Positions 30,153 to 38,954 are shown, counted from the stretch's first letter. The stretch: 39,054 nt of DNA from Mesorhizobium sp. (GCA_004963905.1 SUGL01000050.1:1-39054), one strand, 5' to 3'. A program made the numbers and translations. Notes: generated from the sequence alone by a model not told the origin.

Positions 30153-30359
30153 TTACTTGTTGAGGATCAGCTTGCCCTGGCGGGTGATCTTGAGGCGGTA
30201 GAGCGCGCCGTGATGTTCGATGCCGATCTCATGCTCGCCCTGGAACAGCGTGTTGCTGGAGAGCGTGCGCACCACCATCGGCACCCGCTCGAATCGCGTT
30301 GGCGTGTCGTCTGAACGGCGGACGCGATAGCGGAAGTCGTTGGGATTGTACGTGTTCAT
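30153..30359 (-). CDS. hmuP: Hemin uptake protein HmuP (HemP)
   Basis: The product is 68 residues, the normal small size. The C-terminal motif GIEHHGALYRLKITRQGKLI is the HemP signature. In Bradyrhizobium HmuP acts as a transcriptional activator of the heme receptor gene hmuR, so it may be regulatory rather than structural. AAAGGA about nine bases upstream supports the ATG at 30359. It is the first gene of the hmu operon on the minus strand and divergent from hmuR. Confidence 0.92.
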   Translation of the reverse strand: MNTYNPNDFRYRVRRSDDTPTRFERVPMVVRTLSSNTLFQGEHEIGIEHHGALYRLKITRQGKLILNK

Positions 30360-30423
30360 CTCGTTCGGTCCTTTCCTGTGCCGGCCACCTGGCAGGCGCC
30401 TCGTCAAATGCCGATTCAATTCT

Positions 30424-30438
30424 TGACTCGAATAATCA
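30424..30438 (+). promoter_or_regulatory. RirA operator (IRO box) in the hmuP/hmuR promoter region
   Basis: TGACTCGAATAATCA fits exactly the TGA-N9-TCA iron-responsive operator reported for RirA. The overlapping TTGACT is a plausible -35 box for hmuR. With iron present, RirA bound here should repress the gene. Confidence 0.65.
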
Positions 30439-30460
30439 TGTTTACTAGTCGTGCATTACC

Positions 30461-30475
30461 GGACTAAATGAGTCA
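30461..30475 (-). promoter_or_regulatory. Second IRO-like box, hmuP direction
   Basis: On the minus strand TGACTCATTTAGTCC is a near match to TGA-N9-TCA with one change in the last triplet, and it shares TGACTC with the box at 30424. The two boxes face opposite ways and could give RirA control of both divergent promoters. Confidence 0.45.
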
Positions 30476-30558
30476 ACATTTAAGACGCCGGATGTGATCA
30501 AAAATGCGAGCGAGCCCCGCGCCAGCCAGCATCGAGCCTAAAAATTTGGAGTTGGGGC

Positions 30559-32754
30559 ATGGGGCTGATGAATTGGGGACGGCCGGATCTGACAGATCGG
30601 TCGACGACGAAGGGAATGGCGGCGCTGCTCGCCGGCGCTGCGGCAATCGCGCTCGGCATGCCGGCGGCCAAAGCGCAACAGGCCACGCAGCCGGCGGCTG
30701 ACCAGCAGACGGATCAAGCAAAGAAGACTGGCGAGAAGCCTGCAGGCGACTCGACCCTGCTCGACAAGATCCTCGTCATCAGCCGCACCGGCGAAACGGC
30801 GATCCAGTCGCTGGCATCGGCCAGCCATGTCGATAGGGAACAGCTCGACCGCCGCATGGCGACGACGCCGAACGAAATGCTGCTCGGCGTTCCGGGAGTC
30901 GCCGTCCAGGCCGACGCGCGGCGCGTCAGCTCCAGCATCAACATCCGCGGCCTGCAGGATTTCGGCCGCGTCGCGGTGATCGTCGACGGCGCCAGGCAGG
31001 ACTTCCAGCGCTCCGACCACGGCACGCGGTCGACCTTCTATGTCGATCCCGAGCTCATCAAATCGGTCGACGTGATCCGCGGCCCGGTCGCCAACACCTA
31101 TGGCTCCGGCGCCATCGGCGGCGTCGTCTTCTTCGACACCAAGGATGCCGAGGATTTCCTCAGGCCGGAGGAAAGCTGGGCCGCCTCCGTTACCGGCCGC
31201 TATGAAAGCAACGGCAAGGGCTGGACCACCAGCGCCAGCGGCGCCTATCGCTTCAACGAGAACTGGGATGTTCTGGGCAACATCGTCTATCGCGACTACG
31301 GCGACTACAAGAATGGCGGCGGCGACACCGTGGCCGGCACCGGCTTCGATGTGCTGAGCGGTCTGCTCAAGACCACCATTCGTCCGAGCGAAAACAGCGA
31401 GCTGAAGCTCGGCTGGGTCGGCTCGAGCGACGGCTGGACGGAGACCAGCAGCAGCGTTCCCGCCAACGATGTCGACCTCAAGTCGAACACCTTCACCGCC
31501 CGCTACAACATCACCGACGATGCCAAGAGCTGGCTCGATCTCCACATCAACGCCTCCTACAACAAGACCAACCTCGATCTGACGACGCTCGTTCCGCAGA
31601 ACCGCTTCGACCCCAGCACAGGTCTGCCCGTGGTGCTGCCCGCCGGCTCGCTGTCGACCTTCGACGTCGGGACGACCGGCATCGACATCTGGAACACGTC
31701 GCGCTTCGAGACCGCCGGCATCGCGCATGAGCTGACCTATGGCGGCGACTGGGTGGGCGACGATGTCGAGACCGGCGGCACCGCCGGCGGCGACAGCTTC
31801 TACACGCCGTCCGGCAAGCGCAACGTCTCCGGCGCCTACATCCAGGACAAGCTGACCTGGGAATGGCTCGAGGTCATCGCCGGCCTGCGCTACGACAACT
31901 ACAGCCTGAAGGACTCCGACCACGAGACATCGGGTGACAGGCTGTCGCCGCGCATCACCGTCGGGATCTCACCCTTCGAAAGCGCCGGCCTCGCGGGTCT
32001 GCAGCTCTATGGCACCTATGCGGAAGGCTACCGCTCACCCTCACTGACGGAGACGCTGATCAGCGGCAACCACCCCGCCGGCGTCACCTTCCCGTTCCTG
32101 CCCAACCCCAATCTCAAGCCTGAAACCGGTAAGACCGTCGAGTTCGGTGTCAACTACAAGCAGAACGATGTTTTCGAAGTCGGCGATGCGCTGCGGCTCA
32201 AGGCCGCCTACTTCAACAACAATGTCGAGGACTATATCGACGGCGTCACGCTCTCGGCCTTCGATCCGACCAGCGGCTGCCCGTTCGGCCCGGGCATCCC
32301 GATCTGCTTCCAATACCAGAATTTTGCCAAGGCCAAGATCAACGGCTTCGAGTTGGAAAGCGTCTACGACGCCGGCTGGGGCTTTGCCGGCCTCTCGGCC
32401 TCGATCATCAACGGCCACACCATCTCTTATGAAGGCGAGCGGGCCGACCTCGCCACCATCCCTTCTTCGCAGGTGACGGCGCAGCTCGGCCTCCGTTTCC
32501 TCGAAGACAAGCTCACCGTCGGCGGCGAAGTGCAGTACAACGGCAAGCCCAAGGGAAATCCGGTGGCCAAGGACTATACGCTGGTCAACGCCTTTGCCAC
32601 CTACCAGGCGACGGACAATCTCAAGGTCGACTTCCGTGCCGACAATCTGTTCGACGTCAAATACACCAACCCGCTCAACGGAAGCACGACCGCGGTTCTC
32701 TACGAACCCGGCGTCACGCTGAAGCTGGCGGCAACCATGCGCTTCGGAGGCTGA
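30559..32754 (+). CDS. hmuR: TonB-dependent heme receptor HmuR
   Basis: The product is 731 residues with a signal sequence (AALLAGAAAIALGMPAAKAQ, about 21-40), a TonB box-like LLDKILVISRTG, a plug domain (NIRGLQDFGRVAVIVDGARQ, VDVIRGPVANTYGSGAIGGV) and a C-terminal beta-barrel ending in MRFGG. The FRAP/NPNL heme motif region reads YRSPSLTE ... NPNLKPE, so FRAP is altered to YRSP. GGAG lies eight bases upstream of the ATG. It takes up heme at the outer membrane using TonB energy. Confidence 0.95.
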   Translation: MGLMNWGRPDLTDRSTTKGMAALLAGAAAIALGMPAAKAQQATQPAADQQTDQAKKTGEKPAGDSTLLDKILVISRTGETAIQSLASASHVDREQLDRRMATTPNEMLLGVPGVAVQADARRVSSSINIRGLQDFGRVAVIVDGARQDFQRSDHGTRSTFYVDPELIKSVDVIRGPVANTYGSGAIGGVVFFDTKDAEDFLRPEESWAASVTGRYESNGKGWTTSASGAYRFNENWDVLGNIVYRDYGDYKNGGGDTVAGTGFDVLSGLLKTTIRPSENSELKLGWVGSSDGWTETSSSVPANDVDLKSNTFTARYNITDDAKSWLDLHINASYNKTNLDLTTLVPQNRFDPSTGLPVVLPAGSLSTFDVGTTGIDIWNTSRFETAGIAHELTYGGDWVGDDVETGGTAGGDSFYTPSGKRNVSGAYIQDKLTWEWLEVIAGLRYDNYSLKDSDHETSGDRLSPRITVGISPFESAGLAGLQLYGTYAEGYRSPSLTETLISGNHPAGVTFPFLPNPNLKPETGKTVEFGVNYKQNDVFEVGDALRLKAAYFNNNVEDYIDGVTLSAFDPTSGCPFGPGIPICFQYQNFAKAKINGFELESVYDAGWGFAGLSASIINGHTISYEGERADLATIPSSQVTAQLGLRFLEDKLTVGGEVQYNGKPKGNPVAKDYTLVNAFATYQATDNLKVDFRADNLFDVKYTNPLNGSTTAVLYEPGVTLKLAATMRFGG

Positions 32755-32760
32755 CCGGAC

Positions 32761-33201
32761 ATGCCACGCTCGACGACATCGCTTCGTCTCTTGACCTCGG
32801 CGCTGGCGATGTCGCTCGGCCCGGCGCCGGCGTGGGCCCAGTCCACACCGGCGCCGGCCCTAAGTCTTGAGCTCAACGCCGCGCAGCCCTCCGACAAGGG
32901 CTGCCGGCTGGCCTTCGTCGTCAACAACGCGCTCGGCGCCGACCTCTCGAAGGCGGCTTTCGAGATCGCGCTGTTCAACGAGGCCGGCGTCGTCGATCGC
33001 CTCACCGTGCTCGACTTCAAGGATCTGCCGGCCGGCAAGACGAAGGTCACGCGCTTCGACCTCGCCGGCGCCGATTGCGGAAAGATCGGCCGCGTGCTGA
33101 TCAACAGCGCGACGGAATGCGTCGGCACCGGCGTCGATCCGGCGGCTTGCATGCGCGGTCTGAAAACCTCGACCAAGACCGGCATCGCTTTCGGCGTATA
33201 G
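32761..33201 (+). CDS. Small exported four-cysteine protein in the heme locus
   Basis: The product is 146 residues with a signal peptide (LLTSALAMSLGPAPAWAQ, about 10-27). Four cysteines (48, 106, 120, 130) could make two disulfides in the periplasm. The beta-rich middle (CRLAFVVNNALG, FEIALFNEAGVVDRLTVLDF) resembles a small Ig-like fold. I do not recognise a functional family; similar proteins are often placed beside rhizobial heme receptor genes. It lies six bases after hmuR and just before tonB, so it probably takes part in heme uptake or TonB function, a guess from context. Confidence 0.8.
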   Translation: MPRSTTSLRLLTSALAMSLGPAPAWAQSTPAPALSLELNAAQPSDKGCRLAFVVNNALGADLSKAAFEIALFNEAGVVDRLTVLDFKDLPAGKTKVTRFDLAGADCGKIGRVLINSATECVGTGVDPAACMRGLKTSTKTGIAFGV

Positions 33202-33236
33202 AGATGGGACTGCATCCGGCCCTCCCGCAGGACACC

Positions 33237-34301
33237 ATGGCATGGCCCGCTCCCGGCACGCTGCCATGCGCGGCAATCGATCTTGATTTGACAACTCCCT
33301 ATCGCGCGCGGCAGGTCTCGACGCCAGATATGCAGGACATCGATCACCCCTCCGACGCAGGCAGCGAATTGGCGGTCACGCCGGCCGAGCAGCTTGTGCA
33401 GCCGCGGCAAACGGCCAGGCGGCGCAAATGGCCAGTGGCCATCGTCGCCTCCGGCCTGCTCCATGGCGCCGCGGCGGCGGCGTTTCTGATCGCGCCCGCC
33501 GGAACATTCGACTCCCAAGACGCGATCCAGGCCGAGGGCACCGACCAATCAGGCGCCGACGCCCAGGGCAGCGCCTTGAATGACGCCGCGTCCGGCGCGG
33601 TGGATGTAACCTTGGTGCCGGATCCGCGGCCGGTGAAACCGCGGGCCGTAAAGCCCACTCCGCCAGCCGAAGCACTGCAGCCGGCAAGCGAACCGGTGAC
33701 ATCTCAGCCCAAGCCGGAAGCTGTCAAAGAGCCAACCCCCACGCCGAATATCCTGGCGGCCGCCGCACCGCGCCAGGACGATCAGAGTGTTCCCTCGGAC
33801 AGCAATCCGACGGCAGCGATCGAACCTCAAAGCGCCGAAGCGCGCCCCGCCGAGCCCGAGCAGCCGCCGGTCCCGGCTGCTGCGCCGAGCGCACCAGCCG
33901 GATCGGCAGGGTCGAGCCAACCCGTTGAAACGCGCGGCACGGAAACAGCGGATGGCGATGCACGCGATGCGCCGGTCATCGCCAGCAGGGGCAAGATAAA
34001 GGCGGCCGCCGGCAACGCCCTGGAATCCCGCTACAGCGGCGAAATTCAAAAGAAGCTTGCCCGCGCCAACCGTCGGGTTTCGAAATCGGTCCAGGCCAAG
34101 GCTCGCAACAATGCCAGGGTGGTCTTCATCGTCGCGGCCGATGGCAGCATCAGCGACTTGCAGCTCGCCGAAAGCTCAGGGTCTGCCGAGCTCGATGAAT
34201 TCGCCCTGACGCTGGTGCGCAAGCAAGCCCCCTTCCCTCCCATTCCACCCGAGACCGGAAGGTCAAGCTGGCTGTTCAAAGCGCGGATCGGTCCCTTTTA
34301 A
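33237..34301 (+). CDS. tonB: TonB energy-transducing protein
   Basis: The product is about 354 residues from the ATG at 33237, with AGGA just upstream; starts at 33204 and 33330 are possible. A positively charged start is followed by one transmembrane helix (WPVAIVASGLLHGAAAAAFLI, about 65-87). Then comes a Pro/Ala/Glu-rich periplasmic linker and a C-terminal TonB domain (about 270-354, with ARVVFIVAADGSISDLQLAE and RKQAPFPPIPPE). It transmits energy from ExbB/ExbD to receptors such as HmuR. Neither exbB nor exbD lies in the window. Confidence 0.9.
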   Translation: MAWPAPGTLPCAAIDLDLTTPYRARQVSTPDMQDIDHPSDAGSELAVTPAEQLVQPRQTARRRKWPVAIVASGLLHGAAAAAFLIAPAGTFDSQDAIQAEGTDQSGADAQGSALNDAASGAVDVTLVPDPRPVKPRAVKPTPPAEALQPASEPVTSQPKPEAVKEPTPTPNILAAAAPRQDDQSVPSDSNPTAAIEPQSAEARPAEPEQPPVPAAAPSAPAGSAGSSQPVETRGTETADGDARDAPVIASRGKIKAAAGNALESRYSGEIQKKLARANRRVSKSVQAKARNNARVVFIVAADGSISDLQLAESSGSAELDEFALTLVRKQAPFPPIPPETGRSSWLFKARIGPF

Positions 34302-34359
34302 CGCCAACCGTTGAAGCCGTCTTGAACGTCAGGATTCGTCCATTTCGAAAGGAAAACCA

Positions 34360-34674
34360 ATGTACATCGCCATGAACCGCTTCAAGGTCCAGAACGGCTC
34401 GGAAGAAGCCTTCGAAGACATCTGGAAGAGCCGCGATTCCAGCCTCTCCGACATGAAAGGTTTTCGGGAATTCCACCTGCTGCGCGGCCCGGTCAACGAG
34501 ACCGAGGGTTACACGCTGTTTGCTTCGCACACGGTCTGGGCGAGCCAGGATGACTTTGTCGCCTGGACGAAGTCGGAGAATTTTCGCGCCGCCCACCGCA
34601 ACGCCGGCACCTCGAAGGTGCACTATCTCGGCCATCCCCAGTTCGAGGGCTTTTCGGTCGTCGAAGGCGCCTGA
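34360..34674 (+). CDS. IsdG-like heme monooxygenase (HmuQ/HmuD family)
   Basis: The product is 104 residues. The ferredoxin-like antibiotic biosynthesis monooxygenase fold is visible. The IsdG catalytic triad corresponds to Asn6, Trp69 and His79, with the ten-residue W-to-H spacing of IsdG. Such proteins cleave heme to release iron, in rhizobia named HmuQ/HmuD. AAAGGA precedes the ATG. It lies at the end of the hmuR-tonB gene string and probably releases iron from imported heme, in the cytoplasm. Confidence 0.87.
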   Translation: MYIAMNRFKVQNGSEEAFEDIWKSRDSSLSDMKGFREFHLLRGPVNETEGYTLFASHTVWASQDDFVAWTKSENFRAAHRNAGTSKVHYLGHPQFEGFSVVEGA

Positions 34675-34679
34675 CTATC

Positions 34680-34709
34680 GCGGCAGCCGTTGACAATCTT
34701 CGCTGCCGC
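34680..34709. terminator. Hairpin between convergent heme monooxygenase and putA genes
   Basis: GCGGCAGC (34680-34687) pairs with GCTGCCGC (34702-34709). It lies in the 34-base gap between stops and may serve both directions. There is no T-run, so it is not a canonical intrinsic terminator. Confidence 0.45.
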
Positions 34710-37700
34710 TATGCGGCCGCAAGCAGGCTGGCATTGCCGCCGGCCGCCGTCGTGTCGACACAGACAGCGCGCTCATGGGCGTAGGCCGCCGGGTTGAGCA
34801 CCTCGCTGACCAGCGGCACGATCGGCCCGGCGCGCTCGGCGATCACCTTGCGCACGACGCGCGCCGCCTCCGGAGTGCCGGAGAAGGCGACGACGTCGAC
34901 GCGCAGCGACCGTGCCTCGACCGGGTCGGGCCGGCCGTCGATCGCCGCGAGCGGCAGCCCCTTGCCGGTCAGCGCCGAGAGTGCTGCCGGCGCGCCGGGC
35001 GCCACCGCCAGAACGGCATTGCCGGCGGCCAAAGCCTGGATCGTCTGCGCAAGCAGCGTGTCGGCATCCGGCCCGAGGCAGAGCACACGCCCGCGCGGCG
35101 CCAGCGACAGTGTGTTGGCCTCGCCGGTCGGGCCCGGCAGGTCGACCTGGCCGAAATCGAGGCCAGCCGCAGCGGCGATTGCTGCCGCGCCCTTGCCGCG
35201 CAGATGCTTTCGCAGGATCGCCACGCGATCCGGCCGTGTCGACCAGCCGCCAAGCGTCGGATCCGGCATATTGTCGGCGAGTTCGGTGGCGGTGACCTTA
35301 TGGCCCTCGCCCACTTCCGTGCCGGCCTCCGGTCCCTTGCGGAAGCGACGCAGGTAATGCGGCCCGCCGGCCTTCGGCCCGGTGCCCGACAGACCCTCGC
35401 CGCCGAAAGGCTGCGAGCCGACGACGGCGCCGATCTGGTTGCGGTTGACATAGATGTTGCCGGCATGGATGCCGTCGACGAAGTGTTGGACGCGGCCTTC
35501 GATGCGGGTGTGCAGGCCGAAGGTCAGGCCGTAGCCTTTGCGGTTGATGGCCGCGATTACCGCGTCGATGTCGTCAGCGTCGAAACTGGCGACATGCAGC
35601 ACCGGGCCGAACACCTCTCGCTCCATCTCTTCGATGCCCTTGACGCGGAAGACATGCGGCGCCACGAAGCGGCCGCCCTTCGGCGCCTCCAACTTGGCGA
35701 TCAGCCGGCCTTCCAGCCCCTTCTTCGTGCAATAATCGCTGATCGAGGCCTGCGCCTCGTCGTCGATGACCGGGCCGACATCGGTCGAGATCGCCCAGGG
35801 ATCGCCGACATTGAGCGCTTCCATCGCGCCCTTCAGCATCTCCAGCATCTTCTTCTCGACATCCTTCTGGACATAGAGCACGCGCAGCGCCGAGCAGCGC
35901 TGGCCGGCACTCTGGAAGGCGGACGCAAGGATGTCGCGCACCGCCTGCTCGGGCAGCGCGGTGGAGTCGACGATCATGGCGTTGAGCCCGCCGGTTTCGG
36001 CGATCAGCATGGCGTCGGGCGCCGCCGTCTCGGCCAGTTGCTTCTCGATCAGCTTGGCCACCTCGGTCGACCCGGTGAAGCACACGCCGGCGATGCGCGG
36101 ATCGGCGGTGAGCGGCGCACCGACCGACGGACCGTCGCCGGGCAGAAGCTGGATGACGTCCTCCGGCACGCCGGCCTCGCGCAGCATCTCGACGGCGCGG
36201 AACGCAATCAGCGGCGTCTGCTCGGCGGGCTTGGCGATCACCGAATTGCCGGTGACCAGCGCCGCGGCGATCTGGCCGGTGAAGATCGCCAGCGGGAAAT
36301 TCCAGGGCGAGATGCAGACGATCGCGCCGCGCGCTTCGGTGCCCGCTTCGGCATTCGCCGCCTCGGCAGCGTAATAGCGCAGGAAGTCGACCGCCTCTCG
36401 CACCTCGGCGACACCGTCGGCCAGCGACTTGCCGGCCTCGCGTGTTGCGAGCGCGAAGAACTCGGCGGCGTTGGCCTCGTAGAGATCGGCGGCGCGGTTG
36501 AGGATCGCGGCGCGCTCGGCAACCGGGCGTCTTGCCCAGGTCGGCTGCGCGTCGACGGCGATGCGCACGGCGGTCGCCGCCTGCTTGGCCGCCGCCTCAT
36601 GCACGGTGCCGACGATTTCGTCGGGCTTGGCCGGATTGACGATCTGGCGCTGCTTGCCGTAGCCGGCGGCGCGCGTGACAGGCTTGGCATGCCAGCGGTC
36701 CGTACCGGAAAACTCTGCCCTCGCCCTGTCGATGGCTGCGAGCGTCACCGGATCGGTAATGTCGAATCCTTTGGAGTTGCGCCGGCCGGCGCCGAAGATT
36801 GCGGCGGGACGCGCGATCGCGGGATTGGCGGCGGGACCCTGTTTCTCGACGGCCACGAGTGGATCGCGGGCGATCTCCTCCGGCTCGACCTCCTCGTCGG
36901 TCAACTGGTGCACGAAGGACGAGTTGGCGCCGTTTTCCAACAGCCGTCGCACCAGATAGGCGAGCAGGTCGGAATGCGCGCCGACCGGCGCGTAGATGCG
37001 GCAGCGGGTACCTTCAGACTTGCGCACCGTCTCGTGCAGGGATTCGCCCATGCCGTGCAGGCGCTGGAACTCGAAGGAATCGCGGTCCTTCGCCATCGAG
37101 AGAATCGCCGCAACCGTATGCGCGTTGTGGGTGGCGAATTGCGGGTAGATGCGGTCGGTCATCGACAGCAGTTTTCGCGCGCAGGCCAGATAGGAGACGT
37201 CGGTGTTGGTCTTGCGGGTGAAGACCGGATAGCCGGCGAGCCCGAGCGTCTGCGCCCGCTTGATCTCGGTGTCCCAATAGGCGCCCTTCACCAGCCGCAC
37301 CATGATGTTGCGGTCGTATTTTTTGGCGAGCGCGTAGAGCCAGTCGATGACGAAGGCCGCGCGCGGGCCATAGGCCTGGACGACGACGCCGAAACCGTCC
37401 CAGCCGGCAAGTTCCGGCTCGGCCAGCACACGCTCGATGACGTCGAGCGACAGATCGAGCCGGTCGGCCTCCTCCGCGTCGATGTTGAGGCCCATGCGCG
37501 AATGCCGTGCGGCAAGCGCCAGCGACAGAAGCCGCTCGGCCATCACCGGCAGCATCTTTTCCTTCTGCGCCACCTCGTAGCGCGGATGCAGCGCGGAGAG
37601 CTTGACCGAAATGCCGTGGTTGTAGCGGATGTCGGGTCCGTTCGAGCCGGCGTCGAGCGAGGAAATCGCATCCGCATAGGCCTTGTGGTAGCGCAGCGCA

Positions 37701-38317
37701 TCGGTCTCGGTGCGTGCCGCCTCGCCCAGCATGTCGAAGGAATAAAGATAGCCCTTCTGCGTCATCGGTCGGCCGCGCCTGACGGCCTCGGCGATGGTGC
37801 GGCCGAGCACGAACTGCTCGCCCATCTCGCGCATCGCCGCCGCAACGGCTTTGCGGATGACCGGCTCGCCGAGCCTTCTCACCATGGCGCGAAGCGTGCC
37901 TTCGATGCCGCCCTCGCCTTCGTCGAGCACACGGCCGGTCAGCATCAGCGCCCAGGTCGAGGCATTGACGAAAATGGAGCTCGAGCTACCCGAATGCGCC
38001 GACCAGTCGTGCGGCGCGATCTTGTCGGCGATGAGATCGTCCATCGTCTCGGCGTCGGGCACGCGCAGCAGCGCTTCGGCGAGACACATCAGCGCCACGC
38101 CTTCCTTGGTCGACAGGCCGTAGGCAGAGAGGAAAACCTCCATCAACCGAGGGTCCGATGAGCCGCGCACCGCGCGCACCAGGTCGGCCGCCCGGGCCGA
38201 GATCGCCTTGCGCTCTTCCGCCGAAAGCCCGGCCGCCGCAGACAATCGCTTCACCGCCTCGTCTTCGTCGGGCATGTAGTTGGCGCGGATCTGCTGGCGG
38301 ATGGCGTCGAGCGGCAT
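34709..38317 (-). CDS. putA: Bifunctional proline dehydrogenase/L-glutamate gamma-semialdehyde dehydrogenase PutA
   Basis: The product is 1202 residues. The N-terminal half is the FAD-dependent proline dehydrogenase barrel (FGVVVQAYGPRAAFVIDWLY, MVRLVKGAYWDTEIK, YPQFATHNAHTV). The middle is an aldehyde dehydrogenase domain (PWNFPLAIFTGQIAAALV, AETGGLNAMIVD, catalytic Cys808 in SAGQRCSAL). About 200 further residues form a degenerate C-terminal ALDH-like domain typical of type B PutA. No N-terminal ribbon-helix-helix domain is present, so autoregulation as in enterobacteria is not expected; the divergent Lrp-type gene should regulate it. It oxidises proline to glutamate at the membrane. Confidence 0.95.
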   Translation of the reverse strand: MPLDAIRQQIRANYMPDEDEAVKRLSAAAGLSAEERKAISARAADLVRAVRGSSDPRLMEVFLSAYGLSTKEGVALMCLAEALLRVPDAETMDDLIADKIAPHDWSAHSGSSSSIFVNASTWALMLTGRVLDEGEGGIEGTLRAMVRRLGEPVIRKAVAAAMREMGEQFVLGRTIAEAVRRGRPMTQKGYLYSFDMLGEAARTETDALRYHKAYADAISSLDAGSNGPDIRYNHGISVKLSALHPRYEVAQKEKMLPVMAERLLSLALAARHSRMGLNIDAEEADRLDLSLDVIERVLAEPELAGWDGFGVVVQAYGPRAAFVIDWLYALAKKYDRNIMVRLVKGAYWDTEIKRAQTLGLAGYPVFTRKTNTDVSYLACARKLLSMTDRIYPQFATHNAHTVAAILSMAKDRDSFEFQRLHGMGESLHETVRKSEGTRCRIYAPVGAHSDLLAYLVRRLLENGANSSFVHQLTDEEVEPEEIARDPLVAVEKQGPAANPAIARPAAIFGAGRRNSKGFDITDPVTLAAIDRARAEFSGTDRWHAKPVTRAAGYGKQRQIVNPAKPDEIVGTVHEAAAKQAATAVRIAVDAQPTWARRPVAERAAILNRAADLYEANAAEFFALATREAGKSLADGVAEVREAVDFLRYYAAEAANAEAGTEARGAIVCISPWNFPLAIFTGQIAAALVTGNSVIAKPAEQTPLIAFRAVEMLREAGVPEDVIQLLPGDGPSVGAPLTADPRIAGVCFTGSTEVAKLIEKQLAETAAPDAMLIAETGGLNAMIVDSTALPEQAVRDILASAFQSAGQRCSALRVLYVQKDVEKKMLEMLKGAMEALNVGDPWAISTDVGPVIDDEAQASISDYCTKKGLEGRLIAKLEAPKGGRFVAPHVFRVKGIEEMEREVFGPVLHVASFDADDIDAVIAAINRKGYGLTFGLHTRIEGRVQHFVDGIHAGNIYVNRNQIGAVVGSQPFGGEGLSGTGPKAGGPHYLRRFRKGPEAGTEVGEGHKVTATELADNMPDPTLGGWSTRPDRVAILRKHLRGKGAAAIAAAAGLDFGQVDLPGPTGEANTLSLAPRGRVLCLGPDADTLLAQTIQALAAGNAVLAVAPGAPAALSALTGKGLPLAAIDGRPDPVEARSLRVDVVAFSGTPEAARVVRKVIAERAGPIVPLVSEVLNPAAYAHERAVCVDTTAAGGNASLLAAA

Positions 38318-38423
38318 GTCGGGTCCATGAAAGCGAGCGTTAGCGAGCGGTCTGGCGGTCGCCGGACCGAATGGCGCAAGCTAGCACAGCTGCGGACTCC
38401 GATCGGTCCAAAGAAATCGACAG

Positions 38424-38443
38424 GATAGTTCGATTGAACTATC
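38424..38443. promoter_or_regulatory. PutR operator candidate between putA and putR
   Basis: GATAGTTC-GATT-GAACTATC is a perfect inverted repeat with 8-base arms in the 164-base divergent gap. Lrp/AsnC proteins bind such sites. It lies 107 bases upstream of putA and 39 bases upstream of the regulator gene and may serve both. Confidence 0.6.
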
Positions 38444-38481
38444 ATATTGGGTCATTCACCGTCATTTTGACCACCAGATCG

Positions 38482-38934
38482 ATGACCGAAGACCAATTGG
38501 ACCGCATAGACCGCAACATCCTGTCCGCGCTGGGCCGCGACGGCAGGCTTTCCATGTCGGAACTGGCTTCGAAGGTCGGTCTGTCGAAGACGCCGGTGCA
38601 GGCGCGGGTGAAGCGGCTGGAGAAGGACGGCTATATAAGAGGCTATCGCGCCATCATCGACCGCGAGCGCATGGGCGAAGGCCATGTCGCCTTCGTCCAG
38701 GTGAAGCTTTCCGACACGCGCTCGGCCGCGCTCGATGCCTTCAACCGCGCGGTGCAGGGCGTGCCGGAAATCGAGCAATGCCACATGATGGCGTCGAGTT
38801 TCGATTATCTCCTGAAGGTCCGCACCACCGACATCGCCGCCTATCGCCGCGTGCTCGGCGAGCGCATCTCGGCCCTGCCGCACGTGGCGCAGACCTCGAC
38901 CTTTGTAGCGATGGAGACGGTGAAGGACCGCTAG
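38482..38934 (+). CDS. putR: Lrp/AsnC family regulator PutR
   Basis: The product is 150 residues from the ATG at 38482; a longer frame begins at 38371 but would run through the operator palindrome. The helix-turn-helix spans about 6-60 (LDRIDRNILSALGRDGRLSM, ELASKVGLSKTPVQARVKRL). The C-terminal RAM domain spans about 65-150 (FVQVKLSDTRSAALDAFN, CHMMASSFDYLLKVRTTD). The position divergent from putA matches putR of Agrobacterium and Rhodobacter, where it activates putA in response to proline. It probably also binds its own promoter. Confidence 0.93.
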   Translation: MTEDQLDRIDRNILSALGRDGRLSMSELASKVGLSKTPVQARVKRLEKDGYIRGYRAIIDRERMGEGHVAFVQVKLSDTRSAALDAFNRAVQGVPEIEQCHMMASSFDYLLKVRTTDIAAYRRVLGERISALPHVAQTSTFVAMETVKDR

Positions 38935-38935
38935 T

Positions 38936-38954
38936 TCCCCGATATGGGGATTTT
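38936..38954 (+). terminator. Short hairpin after putR
   Basis: TCCCC-GATAT-GGGGA at 38936-38950 is followed by TTTT. It is a short stem but placed immediately after the putR stop, so it is a plausible weak terminator. Confidence 0.5.

Noticed and set aside
33287..33292. TTGACA considered as a separate tonB promoter
   Set aside because: A matching -10 box is not clear, and the site lies within or at the start of the tonB reading frame depending on the start chosen.
34775..38161. Open plus-strand frame of 1128 codons opposite putA
   Set aside because: It is an antisense shadow of high-GC putA: Arg/His/Gln/Asp-rich, with no domain or ribosome binding site, while putA is clearly recognisable on the other strand.
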